From positions 14,762,187-14,826,186 of the forward strand of contig OZ020525.1 of NCBI GenBank assembly GCA_963971425.1: 64,000 bases of DNA, written 5' to 3'. The DNA comes from Bryoerythrophyllum caledonicum (Eukaryota > Streptophyta > Bryopsida > Pottiales > Pottiaceae). Shown one piece after another: positions 11,089 to 21,805 of this stretch (position 1 is the stretch's first letter; every line of letters begins with the position of its first letter). The position numbers and the translations under genes were made by a program. Below the pieces are notes generated by a model. The model saw nothing but the letters and a program-made list of their open reading frames with translations. It was not told the DNA's origin and ran no database searches.

Positions 11089-11135
11089 TATAATGGGAGT
11101 TTAGCGTTGGTTAAAAGTGCTAAACTCCCATTATA
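11089..11135. repeat. Perfect 17 bp hairpin
   Basis: TATAATGGGAGTTTAGC at 11089-11105 is exactly complementary to 11119-11135 across a 13-base loop. It is isolated, and function or origin is unknown. Confidence 0.75.
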
Positions 11136-11651
11136 ACCAAATAAAAGAAGGATAAAAGAAGGTCTTCTTTGTGCAAAGGAGGTTATGGGAAAAGTAGGAA
11201 GGGTGGGAAGGACGATGAAGAAGGGAAAATAAGGGACAATGTTTTTAGGGTTTGGAGGGGAGGCGGTTTGAGGGAGGTAGGGGTATTGGACCGAGGTAAG
11301 AATTGGAAGGTATAATTTGGATAATCTGCTCCTTAAATAGAAATTTTTTGGAAAGAAGAAGACACATGGTGTAACAATAACAATGAGCTAAAGTAAAGGG
11401 GTCCTTGGAACAAATTCCGGGCGGTGAGTCAAAGTCTGTTTTCCCCTTCCCAACTGCTTGAATATGATATTTTTCCATATGCAAATCTAAAGGAAGTTAC
11501 ATCTTGGTGTTAGCTTTTCTAAAAGCTATTCCATGGTGACTATGGAGCTAAGACAAGGGAGACTTCAACATATTAGCAATTGGGTTTTTTTGACGGCTAC
11601 AACAGTGGCAACTTTCAGGTGTGATTTGGTTCTCTCTTTGCCACATGCTTA

Positions 11652-11895
11652 TCATACTATTAAAATCATAATCTACGCAGTAAACCACGCTACAATCATT
11701 CGCGCAGTCAACCATGCACTGAATTACAGAATTGGTGCAGTCAATGGCACAATAAACTACATCAACGTTGCAGTCAACCAAGCAGTCAACAATGCAGTGA
11801 ACCATGTTACCTTTTTAAAAATATATATCTTGTAATATAAAAACTACATTAAAATGGTTGGACTGATGCGTTGCAAAGCAAGCGCCAAGTGCTAG
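11652..11895 (+). mobile_element. Small non-autonomous Helitron, array 1 unit 1 (244 bp)
   Basis: The unit begins TCATACTATTAAAATCATAA directly after an A, and ends GTGCTAG. Before the end is a short hairpin (GCGTTGC, AAA, GCAAGCGC), as expected of a Helitron 3' terminus with CTRR. The interior is built from variants of GCAGTCAACC and GCAGTGAACYAC, followed by a conserved tail (GTAATATAAAAACTACATT, GGTTGGACT). The next unit follows head-to-tail. The interior gives AVN-rich frames on plus and VDC-rich frames on minus, which are repeat artefacts. Confidence 0.75.
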
Positions 11896-12147
11896 ATATA
11901 TACTACTAAAATCATAATCTACGCAGTGAACCACGCAGCAATCAACCATGCAGTCAACCGTGGAGTAAACTACATAAACGTTGCAGTCAACCGTGCAGTA
12001 AACTACATAAATGTTGCAGTCAACCGTGCAATTTATTGCGCAGTCAACCATGTAGTGAATCGTGTTTCTTTTTTTATAGTTTGTAATATAAAAAACTACA
12101 TTTAAATGGTTGGACTAGTACGTTGCAAAGCAAGCGCCAATTGCTAG
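11896..12147 (+). mobile_element. Small non-autonomous Helitron, array 1 unit 2
   Basis: Starts within ATATATACTACTAAAATCAT and ends CAATTGCTAG followed by T, with the same 3' hairpin. It contains a 33 bp internal tandem duplication (unit GTAAACTACATAAACGTTGC plus AGTCAACCGTGCA). Together with unit 1 it makes a head-to-tail pair inserted between A (11651) and T (12148). Confidence 0.75.
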
Positions 12148-12282
12148 TGTTTCATATAAAAATCCCCAATGATGGTTACATCACTATGGTGGGTACAAAA
12201 TGCCCTAATTTCTGCATCAAAATTCCAAAAAAAAATATCAGGATATATTTCATGACTTTACAAACAACTCTATTTTGAAGTA

Positions 12283-12635
12283 AGGTAAGCCCCCTTAAAA
12301 TCAACAAGTTAAGAAATGAGCATATTTGGAGAGAAGAGATAATTATACTATTATTTTTCAGTGATAGCCAATAGAATTTCAATTTCAACCCAAGTGATTT
12401 CATATTTTTCCAATGAAAATTGAATTAGTTATGAATTTTCAAACTATACAGCCATGTTTAGTGGGTGGCCAGCAATAGGTACCCCCATAAGTTATAACCA
12501 ACGACCAAAAGTAAGGGTCTTGACTAATAGCAAGCCTCTATTTGGAGGTGAGGTGGTGGTAATGGGATGGAAGAGGGTTGGAAATACCCCAATTTCATAG
12601 CTATGGGTTTTGGTTGGCTATGGGGGAGCTTACCT
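12283..12635. mobile_element. TA-flanked MITE, family G copy 2 (353 bp)
   Basis: The TIRs are AGGTAAGCCCCC and its complement with TA at 12281-12282 and 12636-12637. Copy 2 lies in the opposite orientation to copy 1 at 1927-2278 and ends about 240 bp upstream of the PRKCSH-like start codon. Confidence 0.82.
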
Positions 12636-12793
12636 TAATGAAACTTTATGATGAGGTGACGTGGATCCCAACTTATAAAAAACCCGGACAACCATATCGA
12701 GGATGAAACCCGGGAAACACATCCAAAGCCACGACGAATGTCATCCACTTGGTCGCGACTCTTTCACAGAATGAGCAAGCGACTGCGCCGTGG

Positions 12794-12883
12794 CTATGGC
12801 GGCGACGACAAGGATCACCACAGCGATGGCGATGGAAACCAGCCCCGATGATTCCCCCCACACTCTCCGCCAATATGTGTACT
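12794..12883 (+). promoter_or_regulatory. Upstream ORF overlapping the PRKCSH-like start
   Basis: A 29-codon frame (MAATTRITTAM...) begins at about 12794 and stops just past the main ATG at 12875 in another frame. If transcribed in the leader it could reduce initiation. This is sequence-only evidence. Confidence 0.35.
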
Positions 12884-14505
12884 AGCTCACAACTTCTCGC
12901 GCTACTCGTTATGCCGGTTTTGCTTCTCCTGGTGGATCCTGCTTGCGCTGGGAACAAACTGCGTGGAATCAGTCCCCAAGGTGAGCTGGGTCATGGTTTT
13001 GTCGCTGTGGAGATGTTTAGTCGTTTGGTGGCCCTTTGCTGCGGCGTTCTGAACATGGGGAGCTGGAATACGGTGTGCAGGCGGACCGATCTTGGTTGAT
13101 TTTGTTAGAGAGGTTTGGTCTTGTTAGTGCTTTGAACTCACATTAGTTGGACATGGTATGAGTAAGTCATAAGGTTGCCAGGTTTTGAAAGAGTAGACCT
13201 AACTTTGATGGTGTACATTCTCAGGTTGAATATTATGTGTATTTTGTATGGTTCTTCGTTTGTGTTGGTTATGATATTTATGATGATGGGTGGAAGAAAG
13301 TGATCCTCAGTGATGTGTCTGAATTAGGTCAGCTTAGGGTCTTGACATGGGTGGTGGTTGTGGGGTCAGATTTGGCTTATTTTCGAGGCGACAGCATTTG
13401 GTGCAAGGATGGTTCGAAATCGTTTCCTCGGGAGCGCCTGAACGACAACTTCTGCGATTGTCCAGATGGAACAGATGAGCCTGGTATGCATGCATCCTCT
13501 GGTTGTTTCCTTCAAAGCTGTAAAGAGGTTGTGTCTGATGCCAACTTATGTGTTGCAGGAACCTCAGCATGCCCTGCTGGCAAGTACTACTGCAAGAACA
13601 ATGGATCAGTGTTTGCTTCCCGAGTCAATGACGGCATTTGTGGTTCGACTCCCGAACTTTTTGTATTTCTATGCGAATTTGTTGTAATGTCAGAGCTGAT
13701 GACAGCCAGGTATGATGCGTGTTTTCTCATTGAAATAGTTAAACCCTTGTAGATGTGTCTTTGCCATGTGAAGCATATCTGAGTTTGTAACTTGAGATAG
13801 GTATTCTGGAAGGAAAATGCTCTCCGTTCCAAGTAATTATTGCGTGGGAGTTCCGTGACTGTATTTGTTTTGGTAGTCCACAGAGAACAGGAAATAAGTC
13901 GAACACGTCCTAAGGTGTTATGTATCCAGGTTGTAAGCCGTTGTTGCATCATAGATGCATTAATTTCTCTGATTCAAATGCATGCGCAGATTGTTGTGAT
14001 GGAAGTGATGAGTACGAGAAGCGAGTCCATTGTGTTAACACCTGCGGAGGGGCAATCCAAGAAACAAGGGAGGCTTTGGAGGAGGGTTTACGTCAGTCAA
14101 CGACCTTGGATGTCATCTCTCAAGACATAATTCCACACCATCAGCAGCAGAAAAAATTCGGAGAGGACTTGGTCAGCAGGCTGAAAGGTAATAACAATTA
14201 TAGCTCTTAACAGTCAGTCGGTCTCTAACATATTCTGATAGCACCGTCAAGCAAATTGTATCATCCATTGTTTGCATGAAGTCAGATTCTCACACCAATG
14301 TTACTTGCATGGTATGCATGAAAAGCATTCTGTTATGTGACCTGATCATTTGACATTGTGGAGGTGTGGTGTTGTAGAAATGAAGGCAGGGATGCTCGTG
14401 ATGCAGTGGCTACCCTTGGTCTCGGTTTTAGTCTTATTAGCTTGGATGTCAAGGGCCCGAGTATCCCGCCGCCGGAAGAAATCACTCAGACATTCCTTGG
14501 TGTGA
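12875..14505 (+). CDS. Short PRKCSH / glucosidase II beta-like protein with C-terminal membrane anchor
   Basis: Five exons with GT-AG borders: 12875-12980, 13370-13483, 13559-13642, 13990-14187 and 14378-14505. They join in frame to 209 residues. Residues 1-26 are a signal peptide. Residues 45-73 ([26 protein letters not shown]) and 76-111 ([23 protein letters not shown]) form the two cysteine-rich LDLa-like modules that open the glucosidase II beta family, with Asp/Glu positions suited to calcium binding. Residues 173-191 are a hydrophobic segment followed by a basic tail (SRRRKKS). The middle coiled region and MRH mannose-binding domain of full glucosidase II beta are absent. From memory, plants have a short class of about this length. 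The likely site is the ER membrane, domain in the lumen. In-frame upstream ATGs at 12749 and 12848 exist, but the start chosen gives the best signal peptide. The last exon is the least certain. Confidence 0.78.
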
Positions 14506-15280
14506 GTTCTGTCATTTCAGTGAAGCTCTTTTATCATATCATGGCTTGTAGAAGGAAAGGCAGATGACGGCGTGGAAAATCCAGTTGCAAACATGCCAGA
14601 TGCCAAGGTTACATCTCAATTCAGGTAACAAACATATGGATTTCTGTATTTTGGGGTCACATTTTTTAATATATTAAAAGAAATCTCATGTGACCAATTG
14701 ATATACTCTAGAAAGTAAGTGGTGGTTGGGACGTTCATTCGCTGTTTTATAACATGACAAAGCCATAACCATCATGAATATCACCTGTGTTATCTTTGGC
14801 ATGCACAAAGTGACAACACTCAAAATTGTCCTGGTGCAAGATGACGTAAGGTATGCTCTTTGGTGGAGGTCGAACTAGCATCTGCAGGTGCTTTCTAGTT
14901 GCTTGAGCAATTCATCTAGGGTCATGTCGTATTTTTTTACTTCATTTTTATTCTGTTAAAGTGAGTGGCCGTGAGATCATGATAATCACGGATGTTTTTC
15001 TTCCTATCAGTGAGGGCCCATGTTTCTGATTTTTCCCTAGCACTGATTAACAACAGCGCAAAAGAAAGCCTGTGAATCACGCACATCATTCACTTTTGTT
15101 ACCGTACCCTTGCCAAGGAGACCGTGACCTGGTAACCATGCATTATTACTGCACTTCGTGTTCCCATTGCAACAACTTCCAGGTGTTTCTACAACATTCT
15201 AGACTCTACAGTAGTATCCCATTTCCATCCTCACCTAGTTTGAGATTATCCAAGATTATCCTAAAAAGAAAGCACTCTTA
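14506..15280. other. Downstream region of the PRKCSH-like gene
   Basis: Probably 3' untranslated sequence at first (further in-frame sequence near 14550-14620 could be an alternative end), then intergenic DNA. No other gene is recognised. Confidence 0.4.
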
Positions 15281-15284
15281 TTAG

Positions 15285-15563
15285 CCCTTTGAGGCCTAAT
15301 GTCCATTTTTGGGTCGTTTCAGCGCAATAATTTCAATAGCAAAGGCTATAGGCGACCTCCATAAAACTATGACGTGGAGGTGGAGGAAGATGGGCATCGA
15401 CAGGGACGAGCGCCACGACAATCGGTGCTTGCATCGGCGAGCTACAATGATTCCCATGATGTGCGGTCACCATGAAATGTACCCTCTGTGCAGATGTTGT
15501 TATGCATGATCTAGAATACTTGTAGATTCTTGCAAGGTAAAAAAGCTCATCGGCCTCAAAGGG
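15285..15563. mobile_element. TTAA-type element, family D (279 bp)
   Basis: Ends are CCCTTTGAGGCC and GGCCTCAAAGGG. TTAA follows at 15564-15567 and TTAG precedes at 15281-15284, probably a mutated TTAA. The left part (TCCATTTTTGGGTC, ATAGGCGACCTCCAT, GGAGGTGG) matches 52880-52980. No transposase is present. Confidence 0.6.
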
Positions 15564-15567
15564 TTAA

Positions 15568-16331
15568 AGAGGATGTCTCTTCATTCTTTACTCGTGATAA
15601 AAGCAATGGCGCATTTACAAGTAATACTTATAAAGCATGTTTGATTGTGTGTGTGTTTTTTTTGGGTCACACTTGATGGTTTCATTACAAATAAATTTCA
15701 TAATGTTTGATTCATTGTCCACGTCTACACTTAAATATGACCCAAGTTATTATTAACCTTTTAGTCCATACTAAAGATATGTCCTTGAAGTGGATGTAAC
15801 TTTTAATCCTTGATTTTTAACATAATCTAACATGCATAGTTAAGTTGTCCTTACTTTGGAACACAATAAATCCTTAATTGAAGAAATCCATCATGATGAA
15901 ATATTTATCTCTCAAAGCTCATAATTCTTGATACCGGTATCTAATCCCTATTTTTTAAAAATGTGTAGCTTCTCAAGAAAGAAACCTTTTTTTGAAAACA
16001 TGGATACTGCTTATTTATCAAGTTTTTTTGAATACCATACTTTATTTTTTTGTAGTTTTTTTGGTAACAAAATGGACATTCCAGTGGAGGAATCGCTCAC
16101 ACAATTAAGACTGAGTCAATCATGGATCCAGTTGGCAGACACGAGGACCATAATTCCGCCTCTCAAGTCTTTGCTCAAGACAACATCACATGTTACTCAG
16201 AGTATTGCCTCCAAAAAGGGCTCAGTAAAATATGATATTTTTAAAAGTATTAAAAACTTAGAGAAATCATTGACATAAGTCTGATCAGTGCACTTTACAT
16301 TGTGTGGATTGAAGAATCAATGTGGATCGTT
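15568..16331. other. AT-rich stretch with one coding-like patch
   Basis: Within 16070-16276 the plus strand reads MDIPVEESLTQLRLSQSW and on to NLEKSLT. Composition is more gene-like than the surroundings, but I recognise no family and see no partner exons. It could be an exon remnant. Confidence 0.3.
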
Positions 16332-16335
16332 CAAC

Positions 16336-16541
16336 CCTTAAACGTCACTCGGGCATGTATTTTACTTTGTAAAATACAAAAATGTATTAAAGTTTAGCAA
16401 CACTTACACCTTTGGTTTGAAGATTCTTCAACTAACATCTTTCATTCGGAGGTCATATCAATATCTGATATTTACCTTATTCAAATACAACACCATAGGT
16501 GTAGGATACTGTGGCCACCATTGGCACCTTCTAACATTTAA
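16336..16541. repeat. TTAA-type repeat, family C copy
   Basis: Starts CCCTTAAACGTC and ends AACATTTAAGGG. The interior (TTTACTTTGTAAAATACAAA, AAGATTCTTCAACTAACATC) matches 7640-7790 and, reversed, 25290-25498. The flanking tetranucleotides are no longer exact TTAA. Confidence 0.6.
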
Positions 16542-16749
16542 GGGTTATTAAATAGGGTATTGCGCCAAGATAGGGTCTCGGGGGACTACCCTTGCCCCAT
16601 CGGAGACAAGGGGATCAACACTCATATTTTATACCAAATTCTAAGAGGACATCTGTTCCCAAGATATATCTTTCAATCAATATAATTTTTAAAAATATTT
16701 TAGTCCACACTTTACAAACTAAAAAAAAACTAAAAAAAAGAAGGTAACA

Positions 16750-16846
16750 CGATTCACTGCACAGTTGACTACAACGTTTCTGTAGTTCACTGCACGGTTG
16801 ACTGCATGGTTGATCGTTGCGTGGTTCACTGCGTAGATTATGATTC
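16750..16846 (-). mobile_element. Helitron fragment (minus strand), 3' end missing
   Basis: In reverse this reads ATAATCTACGCAGTGAACCA followed by GCAGTCAACC variants and GAATCGTGTTACC, the same order as the units at 11652 and 23623. The CTAG end and hairpin are not found. Confidence 0.6.
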
Positions 16847-18173
16847 GATATACATATTTAACAAAGGCTTGCTATGATCGAATAATATAGTACATTGGTA
16901 TGCACAATGGAAGACATTCATCCCTCGGGAGGATGAAGCCTGGTCGCGTTCACACTGTTGATCACCTGAGCAACGACGATCTCCTGAAGCTGGGAATGGA
17001 TCTTCTAGACCAGAACATGGGAAGAAGTTCTGGCATTGCGAATTTTGCAGAGCAGGCAGCAGATCCATGGACCTCAGTGGTTTATGTTAAGTTGACACTT
17101 AATTCATCTCATACCAAACGCTGCTAATGCAGACAGGATCACTCGCCTGCTCCGTGGTCTTTAAGTCCAGAGCACGTCTAATCATCACCATAATTAATCA
17201 CCCTCTTCCCGAAGCGTGATTGGTCAGGACAGGTAACTCATGCGCGCATTAACTCAACCCCTGTCCTCACAAAAACGCTAAGCGCATGATCACAGGACTG
17301 GATTAGCATGATCGTCACTTAACCTGATCCAGATCAAACCCCTACACCCCTCACACTAGACTTATTGTTCATTTCCAGGAGTGTTACGAAGAGCACACAT
17401 TTTAAGTTTCCCTGAGCCTCATAATGGACGTGATCATTTAAGGAGGGTAGTTAGAAGATGCTTCTGTTTTTTGGCTTGAAGAGGTGATCAGAGTCGCTGC
17501 GAGTATATTAGCGCTGTTACAGTGGTACTCTGGGTCGTGTTAGCCCATGTGCACGTCGTCTCTGTTCTTAGCAGTACCACTATGTGAGATGAGGAAACAT
17601 CATGCAACTGAATGTTGTATGATATGGAACATGATTACAGGAGAGGCGCAAGGAGTAGTACGCATATACATGTATGTTCAGGAACGAAAACTAGTAGTAC
17701 TGCAGCTAGTAGTGGTACTACTACACACAAGGCACGCAAGAAGAAACATCATAAGGGGGACTTTATGAAGACAGTAAAGGAGGAGAGCACATTACAACAT
17801 AACAGTAACTGATATTCTTTCACGTGATAAAGGGCTACAGGAGGAGGAGGATATATCACGTGGTCCAGTTCCATCTTCACAGGAACCCGATCGACGATCG
17901 ATGAATATCACTCTATTTTTATGTGTAAAACTAAGCAAAATGGGGGAGAGAAAACTGTATCATGGCTCCTAAACCAAGTGCTTTACAAAAGAGGAGTCTG
18001 TCTGTCTGTCTGTCTGTCTACACCGACTGGTTAAATCAAGCTGCATCTACACATTACACCTGAGAACAATATTAATGTATGATGAGGAAAGAAACCGTTT
18101 TATTTGGATCAATGATCTGTGGTTAACTTACAGGAAGTGAAGGGAAGTAGTAGTGGAAGTGTGGTGAGACTTA
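16847..18173. other. Intergenic region downstream of the ZF-HD gene
   Basis: A more GC-balanced stretch with short open frames (for example 16900-17127) that I cannot assign. A (TCTG)n run lies at about 17998-18019. The last part before 18174 is likely the ZF-HD 3' UTR. Confidence 0.4.
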
Positions 18174-19241
18174 TCATGGTTTCTTGCCCATGGTGTGCTT
18201 GTTGTTGTGCATCCAGACCTTGAGGACGTGGCGCTTGACGCCCACGGTGGCGCAAAACTCCTGCACCGCGGCCTCGTCGTGCTTCTGGATGCGCCACCCC
18301 AGCTTCTCCGCGAACGCGCACATCTGGTCCTTCTGGTCGGTGGAGAATTTGGTGCGGAACCGCTTCTTCAGCGCGCTCGCGGACAGGTGCTGCGGCGCCT
18401 GGTGCTGCTGCTGCTGCTGCAGCACGTTCAGCCTGTCGTCGCCGACGTCGTCGTCGCTGTCGCCGCTCAGCGCGGCAGCCATTGCCAGCGGCAATGCGGG
18501 GCCCTGGACGAAAGCTCCGCCTGGCGAGAACGTCGTGGTCTTGCCAGCGGCGGGTATCTTGCGCGCCTTGCTAGTCATGCACTCGCAGCTAGCCGGCTCG
18601 CCCTCGATCTCGCGGCGGTGGAAGTTGCGGTGGCAGTCGCACGCCGCGCACCGCAGCCCGCCTTCCAGGTGGTCGGCCGCGGTGGGGATAAACTCGCCGC
18701 ACCCGTCGAGCGCGTGCCCGCCAATGCCCGCGGCGTGATTCTTCTGGCACTCGCGATAGCGCACCGCGCCCGTCATCGTCATCGTCGTCGTCGTCTTGCC
18801 CTTCCCATTCTCCCCCACCGGCTTGCCTACCACAGGCGCTCCCATCACCACCAACTGCTGCTGCTGCTTCTCCCCACCCATCCCACTCACCACGGCCTGG
18901 CGCAGAATCTCGCGCGCCTGGTCCGTCGCCACTTGATCGCTCGTCTTCTGCTGCTGCTGCTGCTGCAGCGCCTCCTGCGCGACGACGCTGCCGCCCTTGA
19001 GCCCGTTGCCGCTCGCGCCGTTGCCCCCCGACGTCATGAGCTGCCGCATCGCCTTCGCGGCGCTGCTGTCGCCCCCAACGTGGTGCTGCTGCTGCTGCTG
19101 CAGCACCGGCCCCTGGTAGAAGCTCGGCACCATCGGCGGACCCCCAGTGCTCGCAATAGGCGTCGCCACGTGGTTCATGCTAGTGTGAACGTCATTGGTG
19201 AGCTCCATCGCCAAATCCATCGCTGCAGAACTCATACACAC
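18174..19241 (-). CDS. Zinc-finger homeodomain (ZF-HD) transcription factor
   Basis: A single uninterrupted 355-residue frame. The ZF-HD dimerisation domain at about 160-212 has VRYRECQKNHAAGIGGHALD, CGEF, and LRCAACDCHRNFHRREI, with the Cys/His set needed for zinc. The homeodomain at about 292-352 has KKRFRTKFS and the recognition helix VKRHVLKVWMHNNKH. Glutamine runs (48-52, 93-98, 126-129, 275-279) and an acidic patch (261-269) lie in the linkers, as in activation regions. The lack of introns is usual for this plant-only family. Proteins of the family form dimers and bind ATTA-type sites in the nucleus. Met 1, 3 or 8 could be the start; the first is taken. The gene is strikingly GC-rich compared with its surroundings. 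Confidence 0.96.
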   Translation of the reverse strand: MCMSSAAMDLAMELTNDVHTSMNHVATPIASTGGPPMVPSFYQGPVLQQQQQHHVGGDSSAAKAMRQLMTSGGNGASGNGLKGGSVVAQEALQQQQQQKTSDQVATDQAREILRQAVVSGMGGEKQQQQLVVMGAPVVGKPVGENGKGKTTTTMTMTGAVRYRECQKNHAAGIGGHALDGCGEFIPTAADHLEGGLRCAACDCHRNFHRREIEGEPASCECMTSKARKIPAAGKTTTFSPGGAFVQGPALPLAMAAALSGDSDDDVGDDRLNVLQQQQQHQAPQHLSASALKKRFRTKFSTDQKDQMCAFAEKLGWRIQKHDEAAVQEFCATVGVKRHVLKVWMHNNKHTMGKKP

Positions 19242-19268
19242 TCACACTCACTCACCCCTCCAAACAAC

Positions 19269-19392
19269 TCACATGGTCTCCCACTGCTCCCCTGCCCCGC
19301 GACTATATACCCCTCCCTGACAGTCCCTCCTCCGCGACGGACGCGCTCCCCCCCGCCTCGACGTGCTCAACCATACCCCGGTGCCCTCACAT
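19269..19392 (-). promoter_or_regulatory. Start-stop uORFs (ATGTGA) in the presumed ZF-HD leader
   Basis: The minus strand has ATG immediately followed by TGA at 19269-19274 and again at 19387-19392, and a longer uORF starting near 19374. If the TATA at 19641 is used, all lie in the 5' leader. Minimal AUG-stop elements can stall ribosomes in plants; an effect here is inference. Confidence 0.35.
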
Positions 19393-19640
19393 CGATCCAG
19401 TCATGGCTGTTAGATCTCGATCGCTGTCCGCTTCAACTCTGCTCCCGCACCCTGCAGCTTTGCGTCACCTCCACAGACGCCGCTGTCAGACGCCACTAGT
19501 CGGTACCTCGCAGCTGATTTAGACGTTTTAGCCACAAGATTAGTCACCCCCGAGAATATTCCTCAAACATCGACACTGCTCCTAACCCCAGCTGCACCTT
19601 CTAGAGGAAAGAAAACCAACTCCCACCTCAGGCGCGCGCC

Positions 19641-19646
19641 TTTATA
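19641..19646 (-). promoter_or_regulatory. Candidate TATA box of the ZF-HD gene
   Basis: The minus strand reads TTGATATAAAGGCGCG. Transcription from about 19610 would give a leader of roughly 370 bases. A weaker TATATAG lies near 19303-19310. Confidence 0.45.
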
Positions 19647-19659
19647 TCAACCCCAGCAG

Positions 19660-20247
19660 CAGCAGCAGGAGCGCTACTAGCTAGCAGCTAGTGTGGAGAT
19701 CCCAACAGTGGCCGGCTCCCGCTCTATCTAGCTAGTAGTCTCTCGCGGTTGTAGCGCGTTCCGACATGAGGTGGGGAATCTAAGAATCGGGAAGTGAAAG
19801 TCCACCCTTGCGCGCGCGACGCCCGACCGGCCGTCGGACCCTGGATCCGGCACATGAAGCGCGGGGACCGCCTCCTCGACTGCCTCGAGCATGCCAAAGG
19901 TGACGACGCCTTTGGTAAAGAGCAGCACCTCGCGCTGTAATGGGGGCAGCCTTGTACATCTACCACGCTACTACCTTACTACTACTGCCAGTACAACTAC
20001 ACTGTTGCTGCTGCTGCTTGCTGCAGCGTCCCTCGCTGCCTGCAGCGCCTCTGCTACCATTGTATCATTATCATTAGTGTTATTAGTGTTTTCCTTTTTA
20101 CTGTGATTGTCATCCTTCTTCTTCTTCCGCTCGCAATCCATGACTTGCTTTTGGGGGATATGAGTCCAGTGCGGTGCTTGTTGTTTCTTCCTGCCTGGAT
20201 GCCAATCCTTTTCACCCGGAAAGACAAGTTTTTTCACTTCGATGGCT
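19660..20247. other. GC-rich upstream region, unassigned
   Basis: Contains open frames on the minus strand (19728-19928 and 19971-20276). The part KGVVTFGMLEAVEEAVPAL is gene-like but matches no family I know. It may be a decayed exon or promoter-proximal sequence. Confidence 0.3.
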
Positions 20248-20658
20248 TCCCAAAATATGCATAGTTTATATCCCATCTTAGACTGTGATTATCTTTCAAC
20301 CTCTACGGTCTAAATTCACAATTTCTTTACCACATTGTCTCATGTAAGTTTAGAAGAAGATCCCGCGGTTACTTTCTCAAAAAGTTCATCTTGGCAGGTT
20401 TTAATCTATGGAATAGAGGTTTATCTAGAACGCCTCCGTGCTTTAGGGGTTAACCCCTGAAGTACCCAGACATTCTAAAAGTATCTCTACTCCGTAGAGT
20501 AAAAACGGTTGAGATGAGCATTTGGAGGATGTAAGTGTAGGATCTTCTTCTAAACTTACATGAGACGATGTGGTAAAAAAATTGTGAATTTGGAGCGTAG
20601 AGGTTGAAAGATAATCACAGTCTAAGATGGGATATAAACTATGCATATTTTGGGAAGA
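20248..20658. repeat. 411 bp near-perfect foldback (inverted repeat)
   Basis: Arms 20248-20365 and 20538-20658 are almost identical reverse complements (shared CTTCCCAAAATATGCATAGT, TTATATCCCATCTTAGACTG). The inner halves remain complementary at lower identity and meet at a central palindrome GGGGTTAACCCC near 20447-20458. Transcription in either direction would make a hairpin with about 200 bp arms. It could be two TTAA-type ends joined back to back, a foldback transposon, or a small-RNA precursor. Confidence 0.8.
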
Positions 20659-21803
20659 CTGGGGCTCACGGATAAGCTAATGTTTTGCTCCGTAATAATC
20701 ATGCCCACGGGTGCACTCAGAACCAGTGCACCAGCTTCTGTAACTTCTCCTTTCTTTGAATGCAGCCTAGGTCGTGTCGCTTTTGGGGATGTGTTGCGTT
20801 TGGGGTTGTAGTTTGACTTTTACTTTTTAGGGAACTGTGATTTGTAGCTTTCGGAACCTTGTCGTCTTTTTTAAGGCGTTTTTGGAGTTTTAGATTTTCT
20901 ATTAATTTTGAGGATGTGTGAGGGTATTTTAAGGCTTTAATCCCTAGAAAATTATGGAGAAGAACTCCGATTTCTGGAGGGGACCGGCATAAATATAGTG
21001 TTTGTTCATTCTCTTTACTAAGCTTGTGGCCACGTGATATCGGTTAGCGTAAAAGAACTACTCCCCCTTTCGAGGGTAATTTCGAGGGTAAACACTTTTC
21101 TACACTAAGTGCCTTAGTTGTGCTGTATTGATTCCAAAATTTCCAAGAGTCCTTTGAATGAAGTTCTAAAGTCCTCCAGGGGATTCTTGGAAATTAGGAG
21201 CTTAAGGTGGAATTGAGAGCATTAAAGATAGATATTCTATTTTATATAAATTATTCTATGAAAATCATAGAAAGTTTTAAATTGAAATTTATAACATTTC
21301 TAAGAATGAGCAATCAAAAGCATTTGAACACACATGATTTACAAATGTTTTGTACTACTTTAATTTTGGAATTTGTAGAATAAAGACCACCAAACAACGT
21401 CTTTAATTTTACTACTTGCATCTATATATACAAATATAAAATTTTGAATGTACAATTATATGCTAAGCTTGATGTATGACTAAACATCAAAGGGTTGATT
21501 TTTTAACAATATTAGTTGTCTTGATATAATCATTAAAAGAGTACACCAATCAAATCCAAAATGAGCATGACAAATTATATACAAATAATTAGACATAATT
21601 TATTCAACTTCAACTCTTCATCATATACGATCTTTAAATCTAAATAATATATGAAATATATGATGTGATGATTTTTATTTTAGATAGTCAAATTTGAAAT
21701 GCTTAAACATTATAAATTCTTTAATAATTTTTTTTAAAACTAGGTACTACAAAATCAATAAAATGGATGAAGAAACATTTTCTATTATGGGTTTTCCTCA
21801 TGG
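20659..21803. other. Gene-free, with a family I repeat
   Basis: Around 20960-21130 (CTCTTTACTAAGCTTGTGGC, TAAACACTTTTCTACACTAA) is an inverted copy of 30585-30720. The remainder is AT-rich without a gene. Confidence 0.45.
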
Positions 21804-21805
21804 TA

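Noticed and set aside
11533-12051. AVN- and VDC-repeat proteins on both strands
   Set aside because: Both readings come from the GCAGTCAACC minisatellite inside Helitron units. Openness on both strands reflects repeat composition. The same holds at 23549-24080.
11652-12147. Possible CRISPR-like array
   Set aside because: Repeats are degenerate and contiguous without unique spacers, and the sequence is a plant nuclear genome.
15309-15509. 66-codon frame with several Cys and His
   Set aside because: It lies wholly within the family D TTAA element, and the Cys/His spacing matches no zinc finger.
18195-19499. 434-codon open frame on the plus strand
   Set aside because: It is antisense to the ZF-HD gene, Leu/Arg/His-rich because of CAG runs and high GC, with no domain.
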